DNA of 49,920 nt, from the NCBI RefSeq assembly GCF_032854445.1, contig NW_027018264.1, forward strand, positions 1-49,920, given 5' to 3'. Both the position numbers and the translations under genes were made by a program. The notes beneath the pieces were generated by a model. That model saw only the letters and a program-made list of their open reading frames with translations. It ran no database searches and had not been told where the DNA came from. Shown piece by piece: positions 33,778-47,242 of this stretch. This stretch comes from Liolophura sinensis. Lineage: Eukaryota; Mollusca; Polyplacophora; Chitonida; Chitonidae. Each line of letters starts with the position of its first letter. Position 1 is the stretch's first letter.

Positions 33778-36220
33778 ATGCGGAATTGAGACAGGCATCG
33801 GCAGCTGTTGAAAAATTGCAAATTTCCCTGGTTTCCATGGAGTAAGAGCCGTTGCTGGGGCACGTGATTATGACATAAATGATCATTCAATTGTCACAAC
33901 AGCCAAAAGTATTGGTCGGAGAGCAACGCGGTTTGCACCATTCGATTTCTCGTCACAAGATATGTCGGATTAGTCTCTTACCCAGCAGCACTGGAACAGT
34001 TTTTCCACTTTTGCATTTTTACCTGGTCTTTTTGTTATTGAAATCGGCTACACTGTACTCTGTACAATCGCGACTGGTCATTACTATATTTCAACTTTTG
34101 ACTATAAGTTATGTGCCCTTCGGTAGCCCAGAAGACGTCAAATCTTTGGGCTAAGTCCATTTAACTCACCCAGCAATTGTCTTACTTCTAAGTCCAAGAC
34201 AATCTCAATGTCTTTATCTACGTGTAGAAAAACCAGACCATTTGTACATAAAAAACACAAGGTACTTGATACAGTCTGCTGTAAAAAGTACAACTGACCA
34301 CAATCCCACATGAATAAGGTGCCAAAAGATGCGGAATTGAGCAGGTATCGGCAGCTGTTGAAAAATTGCAAATTTCCCTGGTTTCCATGGAGTAAGAGCC
34401 GTTGCTACGCACGTGATTATGGCATAAATGATCATTCAATTGTCGCTAACAGCCAAAAGTATTGGTCGGAGAGCAACGCGGATTGCACCATTCGATTCTC
34501 GTCACAAAATACGTCGGATTAGCCTCTTACTAGTAGCACTGGAACAGTTTTTCCACTTTTGCATTTTTGCCTGGTCTTTTTGTTAATTGAAACCGGCTAC
34601 ACTGTACTCTGTACAATCGCGACTGGTCATTACTATATTCAACTTTTGACTATAAGTTTATGTGCCCTTCGGTAGCCCAGAAGACGTCAAATCTTTGGGC
34701 TAAGCCCATTTAACTCACCCAGCAATTGCCTTACTTCTAAGTGCAAGACAATCTCAATGTCTTTATCTACGTGTAGAAAAACCAGACCATTTGTACATAA
34801 AAAACACAAGGTACTTGATACAGTCTGCTGTAAAAAGTACAACTAAACACTCACCCACATTTATAAGGTGCCAAAGATGCGGAATTGGGCCAGCATCGGC
34901 AGCTGTTAAAAAAATTGCAAATATCCCTGGTTTCCATGGAGTAAGAGCCGTTGCTACGCTCGTGATTATGGCATAAATGATCATTCAATTGTCGTTACAG
35001 CCAAAAGTATTGGTCGGAGAGCAACGCGGATTGCACCATTCGATTTCTCGTCACAAAATACGTCGGATTAGCCTCTTACTAGTAGCACTGGAACAGTTTT
35101 TCCACTTTGCATTTTTGCCTGGTCTTTATGTTAATTGAAATCGGCTACACTGTACTCTGTACAATCGCGACTGGTCATTACTATATTCAACTTTTGACTA
35201 TAAGTTATGTGCCCTTCGGTAGCCCAGAAGACCTGAAATCTTTGGGCTAAGCCCATTTAACTCACCCAGCAATTGCCTTACTTCTAAGTTCAAGACAATC
35301 TCAATGTCTTTATCTACGTGTAGAAAAACCACACCATTTGTACGTGAAAAACACAAGGTACTTGATACACTCTGCTGTAAAAAGTACAACTGACCACAAT
35401 CCCACATTTATAAGGTGCCAAAAGATGCGGAATTGGCCAGGCATCGGCAGCTGTTAAAAAAATTGCAAATATCCCTGGTTTCCATGGAGTAAGAGCCGTT
35501 GCTGTGCACGTGATTATGACATAAATGATCATTCAATTGTCACTACAGGCAAAAGTATTGGTCGGAGAGCAACGCGGTTTGCACCATTCGATTTCTCGTC
35601 ACAAAATACGTCGGATTAGCCTCTTACCAGCAGCACTGGAACAGTTTTTCCACTTTTGCATTTTTGCCTGGTCTTTTTGTTAATTGAATTCAGCTACACT
35701 GTACTCTGTACAATCGCGAGTGGTCATTACTATATTCAACTTTTGACTATAAGTTATGTGCCCTTCGGTAGCCCAGAAGACCTGAAATCTTTGGGCTAAG
35801 CCCATTTAACTCACCCAGCAATTGCATTACTTCTAAGTCCAAGACAATCTCAATGTCTTTATCTACGTGTAGAAAAACCCACACCATTTGTACGTGAAAA
35901 ACACAAGGTACTTGATACAGTCTGCTGTAAAAAGTACAACTGAACACTGACCCACTTCAGTAAGGTGCCAAAAGATGCGGAATTGAGCCAGGCATCGGCA
36001 GCTGTTGAAAAATTGCAAATTTCCCTGGTTTCCATGGAGTAAGAGCCGTTGCTGGGCACGTGATTATGACATAAATGATCATTCAATTGTCACTACAGCC
36101 AAAAGTATTGGTCGGAGAGCAACGCGGTTTGCACCATTCGATTTGTCGTCACAAAATACGTCGGATTAGGCCTCTTACCAGCAGCACTGGAACAGTTTTT
36201 CCACTTTGCATTTTTGCTTG
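33720..36220. other. Cluster of single-base indels (possible consensus error)
   Basis: About twenty one- or two-base gains and losses fall in 2.5 kb, mostly in short runs. Examples are GCTGGGGCACG, CTTACCCAGC, TTGTTATTG, ATATTTCAAC, GAGCAGGT, CGATTCTCG, AAGTTTATG, CCAAAGATGC, GCCAGCATCGG, TTAAAAAAATTG, CCACTTTGC, AATTGGCCAGG, AACCCACACC and TTAGGCCTC. Adjacent stretches (20-29 kb, 42-49 kb) have almost none. Types and HOR membership here are still readable. Confidence 0.75.
33778..34876. repeat. Core monomers k and d in the indel-rich stretch
   Basis: Units start at 33778 (551 bp) and 34329 (548 bp). They resemble 31029-32126 and 37622-38719, sharing GAGACAGGCATCGG, CACAACAGCC, CACAAGATATG and then GGTATCGG. 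Several one-base gains and losses (GCTGGGGCACG, CTTACCCAGC, TTGTTATTG, ATATTTCAAC, GAGCAGGTATC, CGCTAACAGC, AAGTTTATG) make lengths irregular. Confidence 0.8.
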
Positions 36221-38170
36221 GTCTTTTTGTTAATTGAAACCGGCTACACTGTACTCTGTACAATCGCGACTGGTCATTACTATATTCAACTTTTGACTAT
36301 TTGTTATGTGCCCTTCGGTAGCCCAGAAGACGTCAAATTTTTGGGCTAAGCCCATTTAACTCACCCAGCAATTGTCTTACTTCTAAGTCCAAGACAATCT
36401 CAATGTCTTTATCTACGTGTAGAAAAACCAGACCATTTGTACATAAAAAACACAAGGTACTTGATACAGTCTGTTGTAAAAAGTACAACTAAACACTGAC
36501 CCACTTCAGTAAGGTGCCAAAAGATGCGGAATTGGGCCAGGCATCGGCAGCTGTTAAAAAATTGCAAATATCCCTGGTTTCCATGGAGTAAGAGCCGTTG
36601 CTGGGCACGTGATTATGACATCAAGGATCATTCAATTGTCGCTACAGCCAAAAGTATTGGTCGGAGAGCAACGCGGATTGCACCATTCGATTTCTCGTCA
36701 CAAAATACGTCGGATTAGCCTCTTACTAGTAGCACTGGAACAGTTTTTCCACTTTTGCATTTTTGCCTGGTCTTTTTGTTAATTGAAACCGGCTACACTG
36801 TACTCTGTACAATCGCGACTGGTCATTACTATATTCAACTTTTGACTATAAGTTATGTGCCCTTCGGTAGCCCAGAAGACCTGAAATCCTTGGGCCAAGC
36901 CCATTTAACTCACCCAGCAATTGTCTTACTTCTAAGTGCAAGACAATCTCAATGTCTTTATCTACGTGTAGAAAAACCAGACCATTTGTACATAAAAAAC
37001 ACAAGGTACTTGATACAGTCTGCTGTAAAAAGTACAACTAAACACTGACCCACATTTATAAGGTGCCAAAAGATGCGGAATTGGGCCAGGCATCGGCAGC
37101 TGTTAAAAAATTGCAAATATCCATGGTTTCCATGGAGTAAGAGCCGTTGCTGGGCACGTGATTACGACATCAATGATCATTGAATAGTCGCTACAGCCAA
37201 AAGTATTGGTCGGAAAGCAACGCGGTTTGCACCATTCGATTTCTCGTCACAAAATACGTCGGATTAGCCTCTTACCAGCAGCACTGGAACAGTTTTTCCA
37301 CTTTTGCATTTTTGCCTGGTCTTTTTGTTAATTGAAATCGACTACACTGTACTCTGTACAATCGCGACTGGTCATTACTATATTCAACTTTTGACTATAG
37401 GTTAGGTGCCCTTCGGTAGCCCAGAAGACCTGAAATCTTTGGGCTAAGCCCATTTAACTCACCCAGCAATTGTCTTACTTCTAAGTGCAAGACAATCTCA
37501 ATGTCTTTATCTACGTGTAGTAAAACCAGACCATTTGTACGTGAAAAACACAAGGTACTTGATACAGTCTGCTGTAAAAAGTACAACTGAACACTGACCC
37601 ACTTCAGTAAGGTGCCAAAAGATGCGGAATTGAGACAGGCATCGGCAGCTGTTGAAAAATTGCAAATTTCCCTGGTTTCCATGGAGTAAGAGCCGTTGCT
37701 GGGCACGTGATTATGACATAAATGATCATTCAATTGTCACAACAGCCAAAAGTATTGGTCGGAGAGCAACAAGGTTTGCACCATTCGATTTCTCGTCACA
37801 AGATATGTCGGATTAGCCTCTTACCAGCAGCACTGGAACAGTTTTTCCACTTTTGCATTTTTACCTGGTCTTTTTGTTAATTGAAATCGGCTACACTGTA
37901 CTCTGTACAATCGCGACTGGTCATTACTATATTCAACTTTTGACTATAAGTTATGTGCCCTTCGGTAGCCCAGAAGACGTCAAATCTTTGGGCTAAGCCC
38001 ATTTAACTCACCCAGCAATTGTCTTACTTCTAAGTCCAAGACAATCTCAATGTCTTTATCTACGTGTAGAAAAACCAGACCATTTGTACATAAAAAACAC
38101 AAGGTACTTGATACAGTCTGCTGTAAAAAGTACAACTGACCACAATCCCACATGAATAAGGTGCCAAAAG
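34877..38170. repeat. Six-monomer stretch whose first half recurs at 38.2-39.85 kb (3,295-bp step)
   Basis: Units start at 34877, 35425, 35975, 36524, 37073 and 37622. From about 34950 to 36560 the sequence matches about 38245-39855 at a spacing of about 3,295 bp. Shared marks include TGTCGTTACAGCC, CTTTATGTTAATTG, GATACACTCTGCTG, GAATTCAGCTACAC, GATTTGTCGTCAC, ACTATTTGTTATG and GTCTGTTGTAAAAAG. The 37073 and 37622 units match 30480 and 31029. Single-base indels are frequent before 36.2 kb and largely absent after. Confidence 0.8.
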
Positions 38171-39816
38171 ATGCGGAATTGAGCCAGGTATCGGCAGCTG
38201 TTGAAAAATTGCAAATTTCCCTGGTTTTCATGGAGTAAGAGCCGTTGCTACGCACGTGATTATGGCATAAATGATCATTCAATTGTCGTTACAGCCAAAA
38301 GTATTGGTCGGAGAGCAACGCGGATTGCACCATTCGAATTCTCGTCACAAAATACGTCGGATTAGCCTCTTACTAGTAGCACTGGAACAGTTTTTCCACT
38401 TTTGCATTTTTGCCTGGTCTTTATGTTAATTGAAATCGGCTACACTGTACTCTGTACAATCGCGACTGGTCATTACTATATTCAACTTTTGACTATAAGT
38501 TATGTGCCCTTCGGTAGCCCAGAAGACCTGAAATCTTTGGGCTAAGCCCATTTAACTCACCCAGCAATTGCCTTACTTCTAAGTTCAAGACAATCTCAAT
38601 GTCTTTATCTACGTGTAGAAAAACCACACCATTTGTACGTGAAAAACACAAGGTACTTGATACACTCTGCTGTAAAAAGTACAACTGACCACAATCCCAC
38701 ATTTATAAGGTGCCAAAAGATGCGGAATTGGGCCAGGCATCGGCAGCTGTTAAAAAATTGCAAATATCCCTGGTTTCCATGGAGTAAGAGCCGTTGCTGT
38801 GCACGTGATTATGACATAAATGATCATTCAATTGTCACTACAGGCAAAAGTATTGGTCGGAGAGCAACGCGGTTTGCACCATTCGATTTCTCGTCACAAA
38901 ATACGTCGGATTAGCCTCTTACCAGCAGCACTGGAACAGTTTTTCCACTTTTGCATTTTTGCCTGGTCTTTTTGTTAATTGAATTCAGCTACACTGTACT
39001 CTGTACAATCGCGACTGGTCATTACTATATTCAACTTTTGACTATAAGTTATGTGCCCTTCGGTAGCCCAGAAGACCTGAAATCTTTGGGCTAAGCCCAT
39101 TTAACTCACCCAGCAATTGCATTACTTCTAAGTCCAAGACAATCTCAATGTCTTTATCTACGTGTAGAAAAACCACACCATTTGTACGTGAAAAACACAA
39201 GGTACTTGATACAGTCTGCTGTAAAAAGTACAACTGAACACTGACCCACTTCAGTAAGGTGCCAAAAGATGCGGAATTGAGCCAGGCATCGGCAGCTGTT
39301 GAAAAATTGCAAATTTCCCTGGTTTCCATGGAGTAAGAGCCGTTGCTGGGCACGTGATTATGACATAAATGATCATTCAATTGTCACTACAGCCAAAAGT
39401 ATTGGTCGGAGAGCAACGCGGTTTGCACCATTCGATTTGTCGTCACAAATACGTCGGATTAGCCTCTTACCAGCAGCACTGGAACAGTTTTTCCACTTTT
39501 GCATTTTTACCTGGTCTTTTTGTTAATTGAAACCGGCTACACTGTACTCTGTACAATCGCGACTGGTCATTACTATATTCAACTTTTGACTATTTGTTAT
39601 GTGCCCTTCGGTAGCCCAGAAGACGTCAAATTTTTGGGCTAAGCCCATTTAACTCACCCAGCAATTGTCTTACTTCTAAGTCCAAGACAATCTCAATGTC
39701 TTTATCTACGTGTAGAAAAACCAGACCATTTGTACATAAAAAACACAAGGTACTTGATACAGTCTGTTGTAAAAAGTACAACTAAACACTGACCCACTTC
39801 AGTAAGGTGCCAAAAG
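38171..39816. repeat. Second, partial copy of the 3,295-bp unit
   Basis: Monomers start at 38171, 38720 and 39269. The 5' part of 38171 is d type (GAGCCAGGTATCGG), unlike 34877, so the shared block begins near 38245 and ends near 39855. There the next monomer changes to AAATTTCCCTGG and AAAAGTGTTGG instead of AAATATCCCTGG and AAAAGTATTGG. Only three of the six monomers are therefore duplicated here. Confidence 0.78.
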
Positions 39817-41067
39817 ATGCGGAATTGGGCCAGGCATCGGCAGCTGTTAAAAAATTGCAAATTTCCCTGGTTTCCATGGAGTAAGAGCCGTTGCTGGGCA
39901 CGTGATTATGACATAAATGATCATTCAATTGTCACTACAGCCAAAAGTGTTGGTCGGAGAGCAACGCGGTTTGCACCATTCGATTTCTCGTCACAAAATA
40001 CGTCGGATTAGCCTCTTACCAGCAGCACTGGAACAGTTTTTCCACTTTTGCATTTTTGCCTGGTCTTTTTGTTAATTGAAATCGGCTACACTGTACTCTG
40101 TACAATCGCGACTGGTCATTACTATATTCAACTTTTGACTATAACTTATGTGCCCTTCGGTAGCCCAGAAGACCTAAAATCTTTGGGCCAAGCCCATTTA
40201 ACTCACCCAGCAATTGTCTTACTTCTAAGTCCAAGACAATCTCAATGTCTTTATCTACGTGTAGAAAAACCACACCATTTGTACATAAAAAACACAAAGT
40301 ACTAGATACAGTCTGCTGTAAACAGTACAATTAAACACTGACCCACATCAATAAGGTGCCAAAAGATGCGGAATTGGGCCAGGCATCGGCAGCTGTTTAA
40401 AAAATTGCAAATTTCCCTGGTTTCCATGGAGTAAGAGCCGTTTCTAGGCACGTGATGTTGTTATCAATGATCATTCAATTGTCGCTACAGCCAAAAGTAT
40501 TGGTCGGAGAGCAAGGCGGTTTGCACCATTCGATTTCTCGTCAAAAAATACGTCGGATTAGCCTCTTACCAGCAGCACTGGAACAGTTTTTCCACTTTTG
40601 CATTTTTGCCTGGTCTTTTTGTTAATTGAAATCGGCTACACTGTACTATGTACCATCGCGACTAGTCATTACTATATTCAACTTTTGACTATAAGTTATG
40701 TGCCCTTTGGTAGCCCAGAAGACGTCAAATCTTTGGGCTCAGCCCATTTAACTCACCCAGCAATTGTCTTAATTCTAAGTCCAAGACAATCTCAATGTCT
40801 TTATCTACGTGTAGAAAAACCACACCATTTGTACATAAAAAACACAAAGTACTAGATACAGTCTGCTGTAAAAAGTACAATTGAACCCTGACCCACATCA
40901 ATAAGGTGCCAAAAGATGCGGAATTGGGCCAGGCATCGGCAGCTGTTTAAAAAATTGCAAATTTCCCTGGTTTCCATGGAGTATAAGCCGTTGTTAGGCA
41001 CGTGATTTAGTTATCAATGATCATTCAATTGTCGCTACAGCCAAATGTATTGGTCGGAGAGCAACGC
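39817..41067. repeat. Core to right-flank transition monomers
   Basis: The 39817 unit is core type until about 40290. It then acquires AAAGTACTAGATACAG, GTACAATTAAACAC and CATCAATAAGG, the marks of the right family. The 40366 and 40916 units carry GCTGTTTAAAAAATTGC, TTTCTAGGCACGTGATG or GTTAGGCACGTGATTTAG, and TGTACCATCGCGACTAGTC. The monomer period becomes 550 bp from here because of the extra T in CTGTTTAAA. Confidence 0.83.
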
Positions 41068-41640
41068 GGATTGCACCATTCGATTTCTCGTCACAAAATA
41101 CGTCGGATTAACCTCTTACTAGCAGCACTGGAACAGTTTTTCCACTTTGCATTTTTGCTTGGTCTTTTTGTTAATTGAAATCGGCTACACTGTACTCTGT
41201 ACAATCGCGACTGGTCATTAATATATTCAACTTTTGACTATAAGTTATGTGCCCTTCGGTAGCCCAGAAGACCTGAAATCTTTGGGCTAAGCCCATTTAA
41301 CTCACCCAGCAATTGCCTTACTTCTAAGTGCAAGACAATCTCAATGTCTTTATCTACGTGTAGAAAAACCAGACCATTTGTACGTGAAAATCACAAGGTA
41401 CTTGATACAGTCTGCTGTAAAAAGTACAACTGAACACTGACCCACTTCAGTAAGGTGCCAAAAGATTCGGAATTGAGCCAGGCATCGGCAGCTGTTGAAA
41501 AATTGCAAATTTCCCTGGTTTCCATGGAGTAAGAGCCGTTGCTGGGCACGTGATTATGACATAAATGATCATTCAATTGTCACTACAGCCAAAAGTGTTG
41601 GTCGGAGAGCAACGCGGTTTGCACCATTCGATTTCTCGTC
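41068..41640. repeat. Core-type patch inside the right flanking family
   Basis: A stretch of about one monomer length switches back to core sequence: GGATTAACCTC, CACTTTGCATTTTTGCTTGG, CATTAATATATTC, GACCTGAAATC, GTACGTGAAAA, TTCAGTAAGG and GAGCCAGGCATCGG. Before it the sequence has the right-family AAATGTATTGG, and after about 41640 it returns to TGTACCATCGCGACTAGTC and CTTAATTCTAAG. The rare marks match 29571-29700. A one-monomer island with both edges inside monomers fits gene conversion or double crossover. Confidence 0.8.
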
Positions 41641-41742
41641 AAAAAATACGTCGGATTAGCCTCTTACCAGCAGCACTGGAACAGTTTTTCCACTTTTGCA
41701 TTTTTGCCTGGTCTTTTTGTTAATTGAAATCGGCTACACTGT

Positions 41743-44492
41743 ACTATGTACCATCGCGACTAGTCATTACTATATTCAACTTTTGACTATAAGTTATGTG
41801 CCCTTTGGTAGCCCAGAAGACGTCAAATCTTTGGGCTAAGCCCATTTAACTCACCCAGCAATTGTCTTAATTCTAAGTCCAAGACAATCTCAATGTCTTT
41901 ATCTACGTGTAGAAAAACCACACCATTTGTACATAAAAAACACAAGGTACTTGATACAGTCTGCTGTAAAAAGTACAATTGAACCCTGACCCACATCAAT
42001 AAGGTGCCAAAAGATGCGGAATTGGGCCAGGCATCGGCAGCTGTTTAAAAAATTGCAAATTTCCCTGGTTTCCATGGAGTAAGAGCCGTTGTTAGGCACG
42101 TGATGTTGTGATCAATGATCATTCAATTGTCACTACAGCCAAAAGTATTGGTCGGAGAGCAACGCGGTTTGCACCATTCAATTTCTCGTCAAAAAATACG
42201 TCGGATTAGCCTCTTACCAGCAGCACTGGAAGAGTTTTTCCACTTTTGCATTTTTGCCTGGTCTTTTTGTTAATTGAAATCGGCTACACTGTACTATATA
42301 CCATCGCGACTGGTCATTACTATATTCAACTTTTGACTATAAGTTATGTGCCCTTCGGTAGCCCAGAAGACGTCAAATCTTTGGGCTAAGCCCATTTAAC
42401 TCATCCAGCAATTGTCTTACTTCTAAGTCCAAGACAATCTCAATGTCTTTATCTACGTGTAGAAAAACCACACCATTTGTACATAAAAAACACAAAGTAC
42501 TAGATACAGTGTGCTGTAAAAAGTACAATTGAACACTGACCCACATCAATAAGGTGCCAAAAGATGCGGAATTGGGCCAGGCATCGGCAGCTGTTTAAAA
42601 AATTGCAAATTTCCCTGGTTTCCATGGAGTATAAGCCGTTGTTAGGCACGTGATTTAGTTATCAATGATCATTCAATTGTCGCTACAGCCAAATGTATTG
42701 GTCGGAGAGCAACGCGGTTTGCACCATTCGATTTCTCGTCAAAAAATACGTCGGATTAGCCTCTTACCAGCAGCACTGGAACAGTTTTTCCACTTTTGCA
42801 TTTTTGCCTGGTCTTTTTGTTAATTGAAATCGGCTACACTGTACTATGTACCATCGCGACTAGTCATTACTATATTCAACTTTTGACTATAAGTTATGTG
42901 TCCTTTGGTAGCCCAGAAGACGTCAACTCTTTGGGCTAAGCCCATTTAACTCACCCAGCAATTGTCTTACTTCTAAGTATAAGACAATCTCAATGTCTTT
43001 ATCTACGTGTAGAAAAACCACACCATTTGTACATAAAAAACACAAAGTACTAGATACAATCTGCTGTAAAAAGTACAATTAAACACTGACCCACATCAAT
43101 AAGGTGCCAAAAGATGCGGAATTTGGCCAGGCATCGGCAGCTGTTTAAAAAATTGCAAATTTCCCTGGTTTCCATGGAGTAAGAGCCGTTTCTAGGCACG
43201 TGATGTTGTCATCAATGATCATTCAATTGTCGCTACAGCCAAAAGTATAGGTCGGAGAGCAACGCGGTTTGCACCATTCGATTTCGCGTCAAAAAATACG
43301 TCGGATTAGCCTCTTACCAGCAGCACTGGAACAGTTTTTCCACTTTTGCATTTTTGCCTGGTCTTTTTGTTAATTGAAGTCGTCTACACTGTACTATGTA
43401 CCATCGCGACTAGTCATTACTATATTCAACTTTTGACTATAAGTTATGTGCCCTTTGGTAGCCCAGAAGACGTCAAATCTTTGGGCTAAGCCCATTTAAC
43501 TCACCCAGCAATTGTCTTAATTCTAAGTCCAAGACAATCTCAATGTCTTTATCTACGTGTAGAAAAACCACACCATTTGTACATAAAAAACACAAAGTAC
43601 TAGATACAGTCTGCTGAAAAAAGTACAATTGAACACTGACCCACATCAATAAGGTGCCAAAAGATGCGGAATTGGGCCAGGCATCGGCAGCTGTTTAAAA
43701 AATTGCAAATTTCCCTGGTTTCCATGGAGTAAGAGCCGTTTCTAGGCAAGTGATGTTGTCATCAATGATCATTCAATTGTCGCTACAGCCAAATGTATTG
43801 GTCGGAGAGCAACGCGGTTTGCACCATTCGATTTCTCGTCACAAAATACGTCGCATTAGCCTCTTACCAGCAGCACTGGAACAGTTTTTCCACTTTTGCA
43901 TTTTTGCCTGGTCTTTTTGTTAATTGAAATCGGCTACACTGTACTATGTACCATCGCGACTAGTCATTACTATATTCAACTTTTGACTATAAGTTATGTG
44001 TCCTTTGGTAGCCCAGAAAACGTCAACTCTTTGGGCTAAGCCCATTTGACTCACCCAGCAATTGTCTTACTTCTAAGTCCAAGACAATCTCAATGTCTTT
44101 ATCTACGTGTAGAAAAACCACACCATTTGTACATAAAAAACACAAAGTACTAGATACAGTCTGCTGTAAAAAGTACAATTAAACACTGACCCACATCAAT
44201 AAGGTGCCAAAAGATGCGGAATTTGGCCAGGCATCGGCAGCTGTTTAAAAAATTGCAAATTTCCCTGGTTTCCATGGAGTAAGAGCCGTTGTTAGGCACG
44301 TGATGTTGTGATCAATGATCATTCAATTGTCGCTACAGCCAAAAGTATTGGTCGGAGAGCAACGCGGTTTGCACCATTCAATTTCTCGTCAAAAAATACG
44401 TCGGATTAGCCTCTTACCAGCAGCACTGGAAGAGTTTTTCCACTTTTGCATTTTTGCCTGGTCTTTTTGTTAATTGAAATCGGCTACACTGT
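41743..44492. repeat. Right-family pentamer HOR, copy 1 (2,750 bp)
   Basis: The unit contains monomers starting at 42014 (p), 42564 (q), 43114 (r), 43664 (s) and the 5' half of 44214 (t), preceded by a t-like 3' half. Diagnostic marks are ACTATATACCATCG and GATACAGTGTGCTG in p, GGAGTATAAGCC and AAGTATAAGAC in q, AAAAGTATAGG, ATTTCGCGTC and GAAGTCGTCTAC in r, and GGCAAGTGATG, TACGTCGCATTAG and AGAAAACGTCAAC in s. Every one recurs 2,750 bp downstream. I saw no indel between the copies. Confidence 0.93.
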
Positions 44493-47242
44493 ACTATGTA
44501 CCATCGCGACTAGTCATTACTATATTCAACTTTTGACTATAAGTTATGTGCCCTTTGGTAGCCCAGAAGACGTCAAATCTTTGGGCTAAGCCCATTTAAC
44601 TCACCCAGCAATTGTCTTAATTCTAAGTCCAAGACAATCTCAATGTCTTTATCTACGTGTAGAAAAACCACACCATTTGTACATAAAAAACACAAGGTAC
44701 TTGATACAGTCTGCTGTAAAAAGTACAATTGAACCCTGACCCACATCAATAAGGTGCCAAAAGATGCGGAATTGGGCCAGGCATCGGCAGCTGTTTAAAA
44801 AATTGCAAATTTCCCTGGTTTCCATGGAGTAAGAGCCGTTGTTAGGCACGTGATGTTGTGATCAATGATCATTCAATTGTCACTACAGCCAAAAGTATTG
44901 GTCGGAGAGCAACGCGGTTTGCACCATTCAATTTCTCGTCAAAAAATACGTCGGATTAGCCTCTTACCAGCAGCACTGGAAGAGTTTTTCCACTTTTGCA
45001 TTTTTGCCTGGTCTTTTTGTTAATTGAAATCGGCTACACTGTACTATATACCATCGCGACTGGTCATTACTATATTCAACTTTTGACTATAAGTTATGTG
45101 CCCTTCGGTAGCCCAGAAGACGTCAAATCTTTGGGCTAAGCCCATTTAACTCATCCAGCAATTGTCTTACTTCTAAGTCCAAGACAATCTCAATGTCTTT
45201 ATCTACGTGTAGAAAAACCACACCATTTGTACATAAAAAACACAAAGTACTAGATACAGTGTGCTGTAAAAAGTACAATTGAACACTGACCCACATCAAT
45301 AAGGTGCCAAAAGATGCGGAATTGGGCCAGGCATCGGCAGCTGTTTAAAAAATTGCAAATTTCCCTGGTTTCCATGGAGTATAAGCCGTTGTTAGGCACG
45401 TGATTTAGTTATCAATGATCATTCAATTGTCGCTACAGCCAAATGTATTGGTCGGAGAGCAACGCGGTTTGCACCATTCGATTTCTCGTCAAAAAATACG
45501 TCGGATTAGCCTCTTACCAGCAGCACTGGAACAGTTTTTCCACTTTTGCATTTTTGCCTGGTCTTTTTGTTAATTGAAATCGGCTACACTGTACTATGTA
45601 CCATCGCGACTAGTCATTACTATATTCAACTTTTGACTATAAGTTATGTGTCCTTTGGTAGCCCAGAAGACGTCAACTCTTTGGGCTAAGCCCATTTAAC
45701 TCACCCAGCAATTGTCTTACTTCTAAGTATAAGACAATCTCAATGTCTTTATCTACGTGTAGAAAAACCACACCATTTGTACATAAAAAACACAAAGTAC
45801 TAGATACAATCTGCTGTAAAAAGTACAATTAAACACTGACCCACATCAATAAGGTGCCAAAAGATGCGGAATTTGGCCAGGCATCGGCAGCTGTTTAAAA
45901 AATTGCAAATTTCCCTGGTTTCCATGGAGTAAGAGCCGTTTCTAGGCACGTGATGTTGTCATCAATGATCATTCAATTGTCGCTACAGCCAAAAGTATAG
46001 GTCGGAGAGCAACGCGGTTTGCACCATTCGATTTCGCGTCAAAAAATACGTCGGATTAGCCTCTTACCAGCAGCACTGGAACAGTTTTTCCACTTTTGCA
46101 TTTTTGCCTGGTCTTTTTGTTAATTGAAGTCGTCTACACTGTACTATGTACCATCGCGACTAGTCATTACTATATTCAACTTTTGACTATAAGTTATGTG
46201 CCCTTTGGTAGCCCAGAAGACGTCAAATCTTTGGGCTAAGCCCATTTAACTCACCCAGCAATTGTCTTAATTCTAAGTCCAAGACAATCTCAATGTCTTT
46301 ATCTACGTGTAGAAAAACCACACCATTTGTACATAAAAAACACAAAGTACTAGATACAGTCTGCTGAAAAAAGTACAATTGAACACTGACCCACATCAAT
46401 AAGGTGCCAAAAGATGCGGAATTGGGCCAGGCATCGGCAGCTGTTTAAAAAATTGCAAATTTCCCTGGTTTCCATGGAGTAAGAGCCGTTTCTAGGCAAG
46501 TGATGTTGTCATCAATGATCATTCAATTGTCGCTACAGCCAAATGTATTGGTCGGAGAGCAACGCGGTTTGCACCATTCGATTTCTCGTCACAAAATACG
46601 TCGCATTAGCCTCTTACCAGCAGCACTGGAACAGTTTTTCCACTTTTGCATTTTTGCCTGGTCTTTTTGTTAATTGAAATCGGCTACACTGTACTATGTA
46701 CCATCGCGACTAGTCATTACTATATTCAACTTTTGACTATAAGTTATGTGTCCTTTGGTAGCCCAGAAAACGTCAACTCTTTGGGCTAAGCCCATTTGAC
46801 TCACCCAGCAATTGTCTTACTTCTAAGTCCAAGACAATCTCAATGTCTTTATCTACGTGTAGAAAAACCACACCATTTGTACATAAAAAACACAAAGTAC
46901 TAGATACAGTCTGCTGTAAAAAGTACAATTAAACACTGACCCACATCAATAAGGTGCCAAAAGATGCGGAATTTGGCCAGGCATCGGCAGCTGTTTAAAA
47001 AATTGCAAATTTCCCTGGTTTCCATGGAGTAAGAGCCGTTGTTAGGCACGTGATGTTGTGATCAATGATCATTCAATTGTCGCTACAGCCAAAAGTATTG
47101 GTCGGAGAGCAACGCGGTTTGCACCATTCAATTTCTCGTCAAAAAATACGTCGGATTAGCCTCTTACCAGCAGCACTGGAAGAGTTTTTCCACTTTTGCA
47201 TTTTTGCCTGGTCTTTTTGTTAATTGAAATCGGCTACACTGT
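44493..47242. repeat. Right-family pentamer HOR, copy 2 (2,750 bp)
   Basis: Monomers start at 44764 (p), 45314 (q), 45864 (r), 46414 (s) and 46964 (5' half t). All private marks of copy 1 are present at +2,750 bp, and the parts compared appear identical. The copy ends inside the 46964 monomer, where the next base changes point to p rather than t. Confidence 0.93.
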
